In this document: in pieces, positions 33,220 through 43,245 of the stretch
How the letters are laid out: every line of letters begins with the position of its first letter
How positions within the stretch are numbered: position 1 is the first letter of the stretch
Assembly (NCBI GenBank): GCA_028285415.1
Contig: JANQPF010000009.1
Span: 310,001-374,000, forward strand
DNA length: 64,000 nucleotides
Reading direction: 5' to 3'
From: Pseudomonadales bacterium
Lineage (GTDB): Bacteria > Pseudomonadota > Gammaproteobacteria > Pseudomonadales > Azotimanducaceae
Made by a program: the position numbers and the translations under genes
Notes under the pieces: model-generated
Seen by the model: only the letters and a program-made list of their open reading frames with translations
Database searches by the model: none
What the model was told of the DNA's origin: nothing

Positions 33220-35130
33220 ATGAGGTTTGTTCTACTATTCGCTGCACTGCTGACATTTGCCTGCAGCCAGGAACCCGCCGTTCAGCCGGAAGCTGAAGCC
33301 ACAGCGGAAGTTGCGGCAGCCGCGGCGCCAGAGCCGGCAATCGAAGTCAATCCGAACAAAAACGCCTACTTCGGCGATACGCACGTCCATACGATTCTGT
33401 CTTTCGATGCCTACCTCATGGGCACGCGCGGCTCACCGGATGACGCTTACGAATTTGCCAAGGGCGGGGCCATCGAACACGCCTCCGGTATCAAGATGCA
33501 AATGAAAAAGCCGCTCGATTTTCTGATGGTTGCCGATCACGCCTTCTATCTCGGGATGATGCGAGAGCTGGCGAAAGATCAAGGGCCCTATGCAGATCAT
33601 CCGCTTGGCGACGTTGTCGAAGGCGCAACGTCAGCGGAAGGCTCCACCGCGGCGTTCCAGGCTGTGCTCGGCCATCTGGGCAGGCGCGACCCGAATGCTC
33701 CGGATGAGCTCGACGATCGGGACATCCGGCGCAGCGCCTGGCAGGAAATCATCGAGTCGGCTGAGCGTCACAACGATCCTGGCAATTTCACGGCCTTCAT
33801 CGGCTATGAGTACACCTCTTCGGGACCGGGGCAGCAGAACCTGCATCGCAACGTTGTTTTTCGTGACAGCAATGTACCGGCGATTCCATTCAGCCGTCTC
33901 GATTCACTCAACCCGGAGGATCTGTGGGCGTGGATGGACACGAATCGCGAGCAAGGCATCGAGTCGCTGGCAATCCCTCACAACCCGAACGGCTCCGACG
34001 GTTGGATGTTCGAGCGTAACTACTTCCAGTCTGACAAACCGATCGACGCGGCGTACGCCGATATCAGGATGCGCAACGAACCGCTGGTCGAAAACTCGCA
34101 GGTGAAAGGCACTTCCGATACCCACCCGCTCCTGTCGCCAAATGACGAGTGGGCGGATTTTGAGCTCATGGAGCTGCGTATCGCATCTACCCTCTCGTCG
34201 CGGCCGGAAGGAAGCTATGTGCGCAACGCCTATCTGAACGGCATGCTGATCGAGCAGGAAACCGGAAGCAATCCCTACAAGTTCGGCGTCATCGCTGCAT
34301 CCGACAGTCACAACGCGGCTGGCTCCTTTGAAGAAGACAACTACTGGAGCAAGACGGGTTTGATGGACATCAACCCTGTCAACCGAGGCTCCGTCCCGCT
34401 GCCCGACTCAGATCCGGCAAATCCCGAGTACGCATCCGGCGCTTCGAGCTTCTGGGGTGCATCCGGGCTGGCCGGAGTCTGGGCTGAGTCGAATACGAGA
34501 GACGCCCTCTTCGACAGCATGAGAAGAAAAGAGACCTTCGCCACCAGCGGACCACATATCCGGGTGCGGTTCTTCGGCGGCCAGGGACTGGGAGACAGCC
34601 TCGAAGGCGCCGACGATGTCATAGCAGCCGCGTATGCCAACGGCGTGCCCATGGGTGGAGACATCATGGGTTCCGGAGACGATGCGCCCAGCTTCTACGT
34701 GTGGGCCAGCAAAGATCCCGACACGGAGAAGCTGCAACGGCTGCAGATCATCAAGGGATGGATCGAGGATGGCGAGCGCATGGAAGCCGTCATAGACGTT
34801 GCGTGCTCAGACGGCGGCGAGGTTGATCCTGAAACCAACCGCTGCCCGGACAATGGCGCAAGCGTTGACATTGCAACATGCGCAACCACGCCCGACAAAG
34901 GCGCAAACGAACTCAGCGCAACCTGGACCGACCCGAATTTCGATCCCGCCCAGAACGCGTTCTACTACGCCCGCGTTCTGGAGAACCCGAAGTGTCGTTG
35001 GTCCACCTGGGACGCAATCCGGGCTGGCACAACCCCCAACCCGAACATGCACACGACCATTCAGGACCGTGCCTGGTCGTCGCCAATCTGGTTCAACCCC
35101 GCGGCGCCGAGGGAAGTCGCCGCAAGATAG
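33220..35130 (+). CDS. DUF3604 family lipoprotein
   Basis: A 636-aa protein with lipoprotein signal peptide (MRFVLLFAALLTFACSQE). The core starts NAYFGDTHVHTILSFDAYL near 44, a PHP-like metal motif, with LDFLMVADHAFYLGMMREL near 97, FIGYEYTS near 190 and GVIAASDSHNAAGSFEEDNY near 355. Members are large exported proteins related to PHP phosphoesterases, common in marine bacteria; activity unknown. The ATG at 33220 behind GGAGAG gives the signal peptide and is chosen over 33178. Confidence 0.85.
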   Translation: MRFVLLFAALLTFACSQEPAVQPEAEATAEVAAAAAPEPAIEVNPNKNAYFGDTHVHTILSFDAYLMGTRGSPDDAYEFAKGGAIEHASGIKMQMKKPLDFLMVADHAFYLGMMRELAKDQGPYADHPLGDVVEGATSAEGSTAAFQAVLGHLGRRDPNAPDELDDRDIRRSAWQEIIESAERHNDPGNFTAFIGYEYTSSGPGQQNLHRNVVFRDSNVPAIPFSRLDSLNPEDLWAWMDTNREQGIESLAIPHNPNGSDGWMFERNYFQSDKPIDAAYADIRMRNEPLVENSQVKGTSDTHPLLSPNDEWADFELMELRIASTLSSRPEGSYVRNAYLNGMLIEQETGSNPYKFGVIAASDSHNAAGSFEEDNYWSKTGLMDINPVNRGSVPLPDSDPANPEYASGASSFWGASGLAGVWAESNTRDALFDSMRRKETFATSGPHIRVRFFGGQGLGDSLEGADDVIAAAYANGVPMGGDIMGSGDDAPSFYVWASKDPDTEKLQRLQIIKGWIEDGERMEAVIDVACSDGGEVDPETNRCPDNGASVDIATCATTPDKGANELSATWTDPNFDPAQNAFYYARVLENPKCRWSTWDAIRAGTTPNPNMHTTIQDRAWSSPIWFNPAAPREVAAR

Positions 35131-35132
35131 GA

Positions 35133-36605
35133 TCAGGCATACCCGGCGGGCGGCTGATAGCCGCCCATCTCCCTGGCCATCAGACGCGCAAACTCGATGG
35201 TCGTGCGATCGTCAAACTCTGCGCCAATGGCCTGTAGTCCAATGGGCAGTCCCGATGCGGACAAGCCCGTCGGAAAAACCGTGCTCGGCAGGTAACTCAA
35301 CGTCGCAAGCCCCGCCCAGAACACCTGTTGAAAGTACGGCTGCGCCGTACCGTTGACCATCAGGGTGCGCTCGTTGATGTCACTCTGATCCTGCTCAAAA
35401 GCCGGCGTTGCGGTCGTCGGCGTGATGAGCACGTCCCAGTCCCGGAAGAACTGTTGCCACTGCGCGCGATAGAAGCCGCGCTGACCATGCAACACTTGAT
35501 ACTCGTAAAACTTGAGCTCCGCCGCTGGACCACTCGTGATACCCAGCAGTATGCCGAGATACGTGTCCGAGGCCGCCTTGGCCTCAAAGGCCGGGCGCGC
35601 TGTGTCCGATACTTTGGCACCCGCCTGCGCAAGCTTTTCGCCGACAGCCTGCACGCGCGCCGCCACCTCGCTCTCGACCGGCGCGTTGGGATCGTCAGGC
35701 CAGAGGGCCACGCGCAGCCCTTTGAGAGAAGTCATCCGCGGCGGCGGCAGCTCCAACCGCCAACCCGCCGCGTTAAATCGATTCGGGCCGCTGAGCACGT
35801 CCAGCGATACGGCAAGATCTTCGGCGCTACGCGCCATCGGACCGACCACCGCAAGGTCCGGATGCTGCGGCGTCGGCGGCAGTCCCGGCGGCTGATGCCC
35901 GCGAGAAGGGACAATGCCGAGCGTCGGCTTGTGACCGTACACTCCGCAAAAGTGCGCCGGATTACGAATCGAACCGCCGATATCGGAGCCGCTCTCGAGT
36001 CCGGTCAACCCTGCAGCGAGCGCCGCTGCAGAGCCGCCCGATGACCCGCCCGGCGTGCGTTTCAGGTCCCACGGATTATTGGTGGTGCCGTAAATGGCGT
36101 TGTAACTCTGGAAGTCACCTAGAAAAATCGGCACGTTCGTTTTGCCGAGGAAGACTGCGCCCGCGTTTTTGAACCGTTCGACCACAGCCGAATCAGCTTT
36201 GGCGATCGCCTGCGCCGCATCGGGCACGCCCCACGTCGAAGGCAGGCCCGCTATGTCATAGGACTCTTTGATGGTCATCGGCAGGCCGTGCAACGGACCG
36301 AGCGCCTGGCCCCCGGCAAGCGCTTTGTCCGCCGCTCTGGCAGCTTCGAGAGCGCGCTCGAAGTCACGCACCACCACTGCGTTCAACTGCTCGTCATACC
36401 GCTCGATACGACCGATGAAATAGCGGGCGAGCTCTTCGGCCCCCACCTCTTTTCTGCGCAGCTTGCCTGCGAGCTCAACGGCCGATAAGTAACCCAGCTC
36501 TTCCGCCGCCTGTGCCCGAGGCAGTCCGGCAACGCTACCCAACGCGGCCGCTGCCGCGATGGTCCCCGAGCTTTGTAGAAAATTTCGTCGCGATGCTTTG
36601 TTCAT
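35133..36605 (-). CDS. Amidase, Tat-exported
   Basis: A 490-aa amidase-signature enzyme. The start MNKASRRNFLQSSGTIAAAA is a twin-arginine signal, so it is exported folded. Catalytic triad: Lys in GLPMTIKESYD near 107, Ser in TPGGSSGGSAAALAAG near 181 and the nucleophile Ser in ESGSDIGGSIRNPAHFCGVY near 205. It hydrolyses an amide; the substrate is not evident. The ATG at 36605 is preferred over the frame start at 36635. It is convergent with the DUF3604 gene. Confidence 0.88.
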   Translation of the reverse strand: MNKASRRNFLQSSGTIAAAAALGSVAGLPRAQAAEELGYLSAVELAGKLRRKEVGAEELARYFIGRIERYDEQLNAVVVRDFERALEAARAADKALAGGQALGPLHGLPMTIKESYDIAGLPSTWGVPDAAQAIAKADSAVVERFKNAGAVFLGKTNVPIFLGDFQSYNAIYGTTNNPWDLKRTPGGSSGGSAAALAAGLTGLESGSDIGGSIRNPAHFCGVYGHKPTLGIVPSRGHQPPGLPPTPQHPDLAVVGPMARSAEDLAVSLDVLSGPNRFNAAGWRLELPPPRMTSLKGLRVALWPDDPNAPVESEVAARVQAVGEKLAQAGAKVSDTARPAFEAKAASDTYLGILLGITSGPAAELKFYEYQVLHGQRGFYRAQWQQFFRDWDVLITPTTATPAFEQDQSDINERTLMVNGTAQPYFQQVFWAGLATLSYLPSTVFPTGLSASGLPIGLQAIGAEFDDRTTIEFARLMAREMGGYQPPAGYA

Positions 36606-36746
36606 GGCTCCCCTCCGGTTGAACGCTGCCAGCATACGTTCGAACGCATTTGAGTTGAAGTTCGAATGACAATCTCGAGAGCGGTGCAGGCGGACAGACG
36701 TGTGGCTGGTCTATAAGATGAACTTGTACCCCGAGAAGGCAGTCCC

Positions 36747-38117
36747 GTGACAACGCTGAACTACGAAACCAGACCACCATGGCAGGTAAACGTCGTCATT
36801 GAGAAAGCGCGGCTGGTGAGAGTCTCGGGGCTCGCGGTACCCATGATCGCGGCTGCACTGGCAACGAACGTCATGACCTTCGTCGACACGCTCATGGTTG
36901 GCCATCTCGGCAACGCCGCCCTCGGTGGTGTCGGTATTGGCGGTCAACTCTTTTTCCTGCTGCTGGCGTTCGCGCTGGGCCTTACCGCCGGCGTTCAGGC
37001 GATGGTGGCCAGGCGGGTCGGAGAAGACCGTCTTGATCAGACAGGGAAGGTGCTGAACGCGGGTATTCTGCTTGCACTGATTGCCGGCTGCGTTCTGGTG
37101 GCGCTGGGCTACCTGCTTACGCCTTTGGTATTCGGCGTCATCAACGACGACCCGTTGGTCATCGAAGAGGGCCTCGCTTATCTGGCAACGCGACTACCGT
37201 CGCTGCTGCTCATGGGCCTTACGCTGACGTTCCGCGCTTACTGGGTCGGTGTCAGCCTGGCCAAATGGTCGATGGTGTCCATCATCACGCTGTCGCTCGC
37301 CAACATCCTGTTCAACTACATGCTCATTTTCGGCAATTTCGGCATGCCGCGAATGGAGGTGACCGGCGCTGGCCTCGGTAGCACCCTGGCGGTGTTGACT
37401 GGCTTGCTGGTCAACGTGGGCTTTGCGCTCAAGTTTGCTCTCGGCAACGGCTTTCTGAGGGGGCTACCGGAGCCCACACAGATCAAAACGATTGTGACGG
37501 TTGCCTATCCCGAAAGTTTGCGTCAGGCCCTCTTTTCGGTGGGCGTAGTGCTGTTCTACGTGCTCATCGGTCAAATTGGGACGCAGGAGCTCGCCGCGTT
37601 CCATGTGGTGATCAGTATCTGCCTGATTGCGTACATGCCCCACATTGGTATCGGCGGCGCGGCCACCACCCTGGTTGGGGAAGCGTTGGGTCGCAAAGAC
37701 GCCAGCGATGCAAGGATCTGGGGATGGCAGGTGTCCAACGTCGGCCTGGTGGTATTGACGGTTCTTGGCGTCGCCGTGGCGTTCTTTCCCGAGGCCGTAT
37801 TGAGCCTCTTTTTCGTCGATGAAAGCACGCTGGCCCTTGCCATCATTCCGCTGCAGCTGGCGGTCTTTGCACACGTGCTGGACGGCTACGCCAAGATTCT
37901 CGGATCTGCGCTGATCGGGGCTGGCGCTACCCAGGCTGCCATGCGGCTCACGCTGCTGCCCCAGTATCTGATGTTGTTACCGCTGCTCGCCTTGTCAGTG
38001 TTCCTCGACTACGGCCTGATCACCGCGATGTCGATATTTCTCGCCTCGACGGCCCTGACGGCGCTGCTGTCTGCGCTCGTCTGGCAGAGAGGCAGCTGGC
38101 AGCAAATCGACATTTAG
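36747..38117 (+). CDS. MATE-family multidrug efflux pump
   Basis: A 456-aa protein with 12 hydrophobic segments in two repeats. The first repeat begins VSGLAVPMIAAALATNVMTF, with VDTLMVGHLGNAALGGVGIG near 51; the second has IGIGGAATTLVGEALGRKDA near 300. It exports organic compounds using Na+ or H+. A GTG at 36747 is the best start. It is convergent with the hydrolase at 38121 and only 3 bp away. Confidence 0.9.
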   Translation: MTTLNYETRPPWQVNVVIEKARLVRVSGLAVPMIAAALATNVMTFVDTLMVGHLGNAALGGVGIGGQLFFLLLAFALGLTAGVQAMVARRVGEDRLDQTGKVLNAGILLALIAGCVLVALGYLLTPLVFGVINDDPLVIEEGLAYLATRLPSLLLMGLTLTFRAYWVGVSLAKWSMVSIITLSLANILFNYMLIFGNFGMPRMEVTGAGLGSTLAVLTGLLVNVGFALKFALGNGFLRGLPEPTQIKTIVTVAYPESLRQALFSVGVVLFYVLIGQIGTQELAAFHVVISICLIAYMPHIGIGGAATTLVGEALGRKDASDARIWGWQVSNVGLVVLTVLGVAVAFFPEAVLSLFFVDESTLALAIIPLQLAVFAHVLDGYAKILGSALIGAGATQAAMRLTLLPQYLMLLPLLALSVFLDYGLITAMSIFLASTALTALLSALVWQRGSWQQIDI

Positions 38118-38120
38118 CCC

Positions 38121-38930
38121 TCACATACCTTGGCGGCGTAGAAAGTCGACAACCACCCTGAGGAAGCCCGCAAAATTCTCCCGGCGAACGTTGTGCCCGG
38201 CATTCTCCACTACCGCTGATTGAATCTGCGGATGGCATGCCGTGATGGCCTCGGCCGTCACAGCTGCCAGGGCCCTGTCGCTTCCCGGCTCTCCACGTAT
38301 CATCAGCGTTGGCGCCTCTACGCGCTCGAGCAGGTGACGCCAGCCTGGAAACACGAAGTGCTTCAAGATCGCCGGGTTGACCTGGAGCTTACCTTCCGCC
38401 CATGCCTCGAACTCACTCACATCCCATATCGGGTGCTGCATCCGACCCTCTGCCATCACCTCCGCTGAACTCATCTCGCGAAAACGCTCAATCTGCTTTG
38501 CATAGGCGGCTACCATTCGTTCCGATGGTGTGGAGGATTCATTGCGAAACGTGGGATCTTCAAGCACCAACGCGGCAATCCGGGCGCCATACGCTGACGC
38601 AAACTGGCAGGCAGCTATCGCCCCGATCGAATGCCCCAGTACCACCGTTCGTTCCACGCCCAGGTGATCGAGAACCGCACGCATGTCCTCCGCGGGATCG
38701 TGGATGGCGTCTTCCGGAGGCATTGAGCTGCCGCCATGACCTCGCGAATCCAACATGATGACCGTAAAGTCACCCGCCAGCGCTTGTGCGGTGCGCGACC
38801 AGCACAAACCATTGTCGCCCAACCCATGCAGCAACAGGATCGTATGTTCCTGTTTACCCACGCGGTGGTAAACCACGTGCCCGTCCTGGAGTTGGAGCAA
38901 ACCCCGTTCGAAAACGGGTTTACCAGGCAT
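38121..38930 (-). CDS. Alpha/beta hydrolase
   Basis: A 269-aa alpha/beta hydrolase. Oxyanion region LLLHGLGDNGLCW near 33, nucleophile VLGHSIGAIAACQF near 98, acid in TLMIRGEPGSD near 217, His in VVENAGHNVRRENF near 245. The ATG at 38930 overlaps the aldo/keto reductase end by 11 bp, so it is the last gene of the minus operon that starts with the PhyH protein, perhaps with the TonB receptor. A role in cleaving an ester or lactone of the pathway substrate is inferred. Confidence 0.85.
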   Translation of the reverse strand: MPGKPVFERGLLQLQDGHVVYHRVGKQEHTILLLHGLGDNGLCWSRTAQALAGDFTVIMLDSRGHGGSSMPPEDAIHDPAEDMRAVLDHLGVERTVVLGHSIGAIAACQFASAYGARIAALVLEDPTFRNESSTPSERMVAAYAKQIERFREMSSAEVMAEGRMQHPIWDVSEFEAWAEGKLQVNPAILKHFVFPGWRHLLERVEAPTLMIRGEPGSDRALAAVTAEAITACHPQIQSAVVENAGHNVRRENFAGFLRVVVDFLRRQGM

Positions 38931-39885
38931 AGGCTTCGGGAGCAGGCCCGCAGGGCGGAAAAATCTCGTCCAGCCGTTCGAGCACGCCGGCATCCAGCTC
39001 TATGTCAGGCACATCCAACACCGTCGTCAGCTGTGCCATGGTGCCCGGTCCGATGATGGTCGACACGACACCCGGACGATGCAGCAACCAGGCCAGCGCC
39101 AGCGCGCTGGGGGAAAGGTTGAGCTCGTCACACAACAACTCGTATTGATCGAGCTGGTCTTTGCGCTGCTCACGGGCAGATTGTGCATCCGGGGTGCTGC
39201 GCCGGCCTTCCGTAGTTGCAGCGCTGCCAGCCAGCAGGCCACCGGCCAGCGGACTCCAGATGATCAAACCCACGCCGTACGCCTCACACGCCGGGACCAC
39301 CTCCATCTCGGCACGGCGCTCAATCAGATTGTAGAGAGATTGTTCCGCAACCAGGCCAAGACGATGACTCGCACGGGCGCGCTCGTTGGCTTGCGCTATG
39401 AACCACCCCGGAAAGTTGCTTGATCCGACATAGGTAATTTTTCCTTGAGCGATGAGGCGGTCCATCGCCTGCCAGATTTCGTCTACCGGTGCGCTGCGAT
39501 CAATATGATGCATCTGGTAGAGGTCGATATGTTCAACCCCCAGTCGTCGCAGACTGGCATCACACGCCTGCTGGATATGCCGCGCTGACAAGCCTCGATC
39601 GTTGATGTCATCCGACATGGGTTCATGCACTTTGGTCGCAAGCACCACTCGATCGCGCCGGCCGGGATCTTCCTTGAACCAGGCACCCAGCAACGTTTCC
39701 GTCGTGCCTACGCCAAGATAGCCGCCATACTGGTTTGCGGTGTCGACAAAGTTGATTCCCGCGTCAACCGCGGCGTTCAGAATCTCGAAGGCTTCCGGCT
39801 GTTCGGTACGCGGTCCAAAGTTCATCGTGCCCAGGCACAATTCACTCACGCGCAACGCGCTGCGGCCCAGTTGTCGATACTTCAT
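38920..39885 (-). CDS. Aldo/keto reductase
   Basis: A 321-aa AKR beginning MKYRQLGRSALRVSELCLGT. Catalytic residues are visible as Asp/Tyr in FVDTANQYGG near 46-52, Lys in VVLATKVH near 83, and His in LYQMHHIDRSAP near 124. The NADPH-binding end is STIIGPGTMAQL near 284. It reduces or oxidises a carbonyl or hydroxyl group. Start ATG overlaps the PhyH stop by 4 bp, so it is translationally coupled. Confidence 0.88.
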   Translation of the reverse strand: MKYRQLGRSALRVSELCLGTMNFGPRTEQPEAFEILNAAVDAGINFVDTANQYGGYLGVGTTETLLGAWFKEDPGRRDRVVLATKVHEPMSDDINDRGLSARHIQQACDASLRRLGVEHIDLYQMHHIDRSAPVDEIWQAMDRLIAQGKITYVGSSNFPGWFIAQANERARASHRLGLVAEQSLYNLIERRAEMEVVPACEAYGVGLIIWSPLAGGLLAGSAATTEGRRSTPDAQSAREQRKDQLDQYELLCDELNLSPSALALAWLLHRPGVVSTIIGPGTMAQLTTVLDVPDIELDAGVLERLDEIFPPCGPAPEAYAW

Positions 39886-40868
39886 GATTTTTTCCCTGCT
39901 TGCGGCCTCAGCGGTTTGAATACGGTCCCGGTTTGCAGCGGCGTGCTCGAATCGGCGACACAAAATTTTGCTATCTCCTGCGAACGCTGGCTGAGCTTGA
40001 GGTAATCGGCGTGATCGATACCCGGCACAATCTGCTCGCGAAACCACGGCGCATAAAACTCCAGATTGGGAATGGCACGCGGTTCGTCAGATAAGTTTGG
40101 CGTACCGCCATGCCAGGCGCGCACGTCCCTGATCATGACACCACCCGCAGGCACAGGACACACTGTCGACAACCGCATCCACTCCGGTTCTTCGTCCAAA
40201 GTCGGAATAGGCGTGCGTGACTTTTGTGTACCCGGGATTTGTCGCGTCGGCCCATTCAGCTGGGTCACGTCCTGGGGCAGAAAATTGACGCACAGATACG
40301 GACACGGCAGGTCGCGAATCGTGACATGGCCGTTGGGATCGTGAAAGGCGCTGAAGGGGCTGCTTTCATCGTCGACCCAGTCACGCACATCCGCATGAAG
40401 AATCTGGTAGTCGACCGCACCAGGCAGACAAAAGTCACCGCTGGCCGCTCTCAAACAGAAGTGAGGCGAGCCGAAAAGTTCAGCGACAATCTCCTGTACC
40501 ACGGTAAGCTCGAGCAGCATCTGCCATTCGGGCCGATGCAGCTGGCTGCGGGTCAAACTCGAGCCGCCGAACGAGTAGCGATGGGTACCCCGATTGCCTT
40601 TGCCTTCGTCGTCCAGCGCGACAATCTCCCGCATGACCTCACCACATCCCTGAGCCAGGTAGTCTATTTGCTCATCGTTGAGAATGCCGGCGATCACGAC
40701 AAACCCGTCGCGATGAAAGAGCTGCCGTATGCGTGCCCGATCACCCTGCTCGAGAATCTCCAAGCCTTCGATACCGCCGCGCTCGGTAATCTTGTCTCGC
40801 AGCGCCTTCACGGCCGGATCATTCCGTGTCTCATCAGACCATCCTGACAATGGCTCGTACGCGCTCAT
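39882..40868 (-). CDS. Phytanoyl-CoA dioxygenase (PhyH) family oxygenase
   Basis: A 328-aa non-haem Fe(II)/2-oxoglutarate dioxygenase of the PhyH type. FHRDGFVVIAGILNDEQID near 51 opens the domain; the facial triad is likely His and Asp of YQILHADVRDW near 156 and His of DVRAWHGGTPNLSDEPR near 247, with the Arg for 2-oxoglutarate. It hydroxylates an aliphatic or terpenoid substrate. It is 29 bp after the TonB receptor gene and coupled to the AKR, pointing to oxidation of an imported compound. Confidence 0.85.
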   Translation of the reverse strand: MSAYEPLSGWSDETRNDPAVKALRDKITERGGIEGLEILEQGDRARIRQLFHRDGFVVIAGILNDEQIDYLAQGCGEVMREIVALDDEGKGNRGTHRYSFGGSSLTRSQLHRPEWQMLLELTVVQEIVAELFGSPHFCLRAASGDFCLPGAVDYQILHADVRDWVDDESSPFSAFHDPNGHVTIRDLPCPYLCVNFLPQDVTQLNGPTRQIPGTQKSRTPIPTLDEEPEWMRLSTVCPVPAGGVMIRDVRAWHGGTPNLSDEPRAIPNLEFYAPWFREQIVPGIDHADYLKLSQRSQEIAKFCVADSSTPLQTGTVFKPLRPQAGKKS

Positions 40869-40897
40869 GAACTTCTCTCCTCTGGCCTCTACCCGGA

Positions 40898-43141
40898 CTA
40901 GAAATTTATCCCAAATTGGATCGCATAGGTGGCCGGATCGCCCAGAAACTGCGCTCGTGTCGTGCCATCCAGCGCCGCGTAGGAAGAGCCGAAAACGAAA
41001 TGAGGATAGTCTTCATCAAATACGTTGTGCGCCATCAACGTCACGCGGTAACGATCGTCCGCGCTCGCAAAACCCAGACGCAGGTTGACCAGCGTATAGC
41101 TATCCACATCAGCCGTGGGGTCATCGTCCAGGTTCGTATTTTTACGCGACTGTCCGGTGACTTCCGCTCGCACAAAACCATTCCATCCGTCACTCACGCT
41201 GAAGAGATAGTCTCCTGTCAGGGAGTAGTTCCAACGCGGTACATCTCTGAACCGATGATCCTCGAGATCGGGTCGATCGCTGAAGTCCTCAATGTTCGTA
41301 TCGAGATAGCTCAGGCTGGCAGACAGTGACAGGCCGTCCACATTCGGCAGCCAGGTTAGATCCACCTCGACACCGGTCGACAGAATCTCATCAATTGACA
41401 GGTTTCTGCCAACGCCAAACTGATCCGTGGCGATGGCCTGGAGGTCTTCTACCGTCTGATAGAACAAGGCCGTATTCAACATCAACCGGTCATCTGCCAG
41501 GCGAAACTTGGCACCCAGCTCATAGAGCGTCGGTATCTCCGGATCCAGGACCGGCAGGCCACCCACCTCTGCAAGGAACCCTGCGTTGGCGCTTTCTGCC
41601 ACATCGATACCGGGACCTTTGTATCCTCGCGACCAGGTGAGATACGTCGTGACATCATCATTCCAGAAATATCTGGCGATGATCCGACCCGACAAGTCAG
41701 TGTCGTCCACTTGCTGTTCACCGGCAAGATCCGGGCCGAAGTTCGACGCAAACGGCAGACCGGGTATGAGCGGCGACGCCACGCGGGAGTAGTCCGCTTC
41801 AATGTCTTCGCGCGTGTAGCGCCCACCTACGACCAATGAGAAGTCGTCGGTGAGATGGAACGTGAATTCACCGAACAGCGCGGCGCTTTCGGTCTCAACC
41901 GAGCGGTCCACAGCGGTGCTGACGTTGAAGAAAGGTGGAAAGGGAATTGCAAACTGAACGTCCACGCGACCGAAGGCATCCAGATCTTGCGTGAAGTAAT
42001 AAAGCCCGGCGACAAAATCGACGTTGTCGCTGAGCTGCCCGTTCAAACGGAGTTCCTGACTGAACTGAGTCGAGTCCGAAGCCGTGCCGTTCCGATCGTT
42101 GACATTGGAAGTGGACAATCCGTCAGCCTCGTTGAACTCGTCAATCTCCCACTCACGATAGGCGGTGATACTGGTCAGCGCACCCCACCCTGTCGTCGCG
42201 TCAACCTGCAAAGACACGCCATACGCTTCGGACTCCTGGAGAATGCGCGAGTCCAACACGGCCACTTCGCGGTTGTCTTCTCCCCCTTCGATTCCCAGCG
42301 AATCCAACGCATCCGCCAGTTGCAGAACGGGAGAGTTCAGAGCAAACAAAATGGCCGGGGTCGGCGGCCCGATGACGCGGTATGTCGGCAAACAGCAGCG
42401 ATTGTCCTCTTCGACATAATCCGCGATGAGCGTTGCGGAAACGCTGTCCGTGGGCGTAAACAGCAGCTTGCCTCGCAAAGACCACGTGTCCTTGTCGTTG
42501 ATGTCGTCCTGCCCCGGCAGGACGTTGTCAATTTTCCCGTCGTGCCGATTCACGCTACCCGACAGCCGGTAGGCCAGCGTGTCCTCGGTAATGGGCCCGG
42601 TGATGGTGCCCCGGGTCAGGATCTCGTCGTAGCTACCATACAAAATGTCGATTCCGCCGCCCGTTTCAAACTCCGGAGCCAACGTTCGGACGTTGATGAC
42701 GCCGGCGGAGGCGTTCTTGCCAAAAAGCGTGCCTTGTGGGCCTCGGAGGACTTCAACCGATTCGATACCGTAGAGGTCGAAGAAACCTTGTGCTTCGCGA
42801 CCCATCACCACCCCATCAACCACGGTCGCAACGCTCGATTCGAAGCCGTCGCTGAAGCTGAAGGTGGAGATGCCACGCATCTTGGGGCCTGTTGCTCTGG
42901 ACGTATTCAAAGGGGTGAGTTCAAGACCCGGAACGAACCGCGCTACCTCTTCGATCGTATTGACCGCACCTTCTTCGAAAAACTCACGTGAAAGCACCGA
43001 AACCGCAACCGGGCTTTCTGAAATCGACTCTTCTGTCTTGCGAGCGGTCACCACCACTTCTTCGATCTCAGCACTGACCGGCAAGGCAACGCACGCCATA
43101 AGAAACAGGAAACAGAGCCTCACGCAGGGACGGATAGCCAT
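40898..43141 (-). CDS. TonB-dependent outer-membrane receptor
   Basis: A 747-aa receptor with signal peptide (VRLCFLFLMACVALPVSA), TonB box EEVVVTARKTEES near 28, plug domain (GLELTPLNTSRATGPKMRGI; ESVEVLRGPQGTLFGKNASA near 127) and a beta-barrel ending in Phe (YAIQFGINF). The type is that of marine receptors for organic substrates rather than siderophores; no specific ligand can be named. It is first in the minus operon with PhyH, AKR and hydrolase. Its promoter carries the operator at 43164-43185 shared with the amidohydrolase gene. Confidence 0.92.
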   Translation of the reverse strand: MAIRPCVRLCFLFLMACVALPVSAEIEEVVVTARKTEESISESPVAVSVLSREFFEEGAVNTIEEVARFVPGLELTPLNTSRATGPKMRGISTFSFSDGFESSVATVVDGVVMGREAQGFFDLYGIESVEVLRGPQGTLFGKNASAGVINVRTLAPEFETGGGIDILYGSYDEILTRGTITGPITEDTLAYRLSGSVNRHDGKIDNVLPGQDDINDKDTWSLRGKLLFTPTDSVSATLIADYVEEDNRCCLPTYRVIGPPTPAILFALNSPVLQLADALDSLGIEGGEDNREVAVLDSRILQESEAYGVSLQVDATTGWGALTSITAYREWEIDEFNEADGLSTSNVNDRNGTASDSTQFSQELRLNGQLSDNVDFVAGLYYFTQDLDAFGRVDVQFAIPFPPFFNVSTAVDRSVETESAALFGEFTFHLTDDFSLVVGGRYTREDIEADYSRVASPLIPGLPFASNFGPDLAGEQQVDDTDLSGRIIARYFWNDDVTTYLTWSRGYKGPGIDVAESANAGFLAEVGGLPVLDPEIPTLYELGAKFRLADDRLMLNTALFYQTVEDLQAIATDQFGVGRNLSIDEILSTGVEVDLTWLPNVDGLSLSASLSYLDTNIEDFSDRPDLEDHRFRDVPRWNYSLTGDYLFSVSDGWNGFVRAEVTGQSRKNTNLDDDPTADVDSYTLVNLRLGFASADDRYRVTLMAHNVFDEDYPHFVFGSSYAALDGTTRAQFLGDPATYAIQFGINF

Positions 43142-43154
43142 GTCATCTCTCCAA

Positions 43155-43170
43155 TATAGTTGTTACTATA
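43155..43170. repeat. Inverted repeat in the TonB receptor leader
   Basis: TATAGT-TGTT-ACTATA, a perfect 6-4-6 inverted repeat overlapping the -10 element of the receptor promoter and its start site. It may extend the repressor target. Confidence 0.45.
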
Positions 43171-43185
43171 GAGTATCTAAAATAA
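43164..43185 (-). promoter_or_regulatory. TetR-type operator with -10 element, TonB receptor promoter
   Basis: Read on the minus strand: TTATTTTAGA-TAC-TCTATAGTA. The dyad is TAGA-N3-TCTA; TATAGT within it is a good -10 element. The same 10-base left half and TCTATA right half recur at 45391, so both are probably sites of the TetR-family protein encoded at 43246. Confidence 0.7.
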
Positions 43186-43245
43186 CGAGACTATTTAACA
43201 CTGTCAATAATAAGGGCAGGGTTTGATGTACAGAGGTATCGAGGA

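Noticed and set aside
36606-36746. TTCGAA-containing repeats that recall a tRNA T-arm
   Set aside because: No cloverleaf can be drawn; no tRNA gene was found in any intergenic region.
41855-42991. 378-aa plus-strand open frame
   Set aside because: Antisense shadow of the TonB receptor gene; high-GC DNA leaves long open frames opposite genes.
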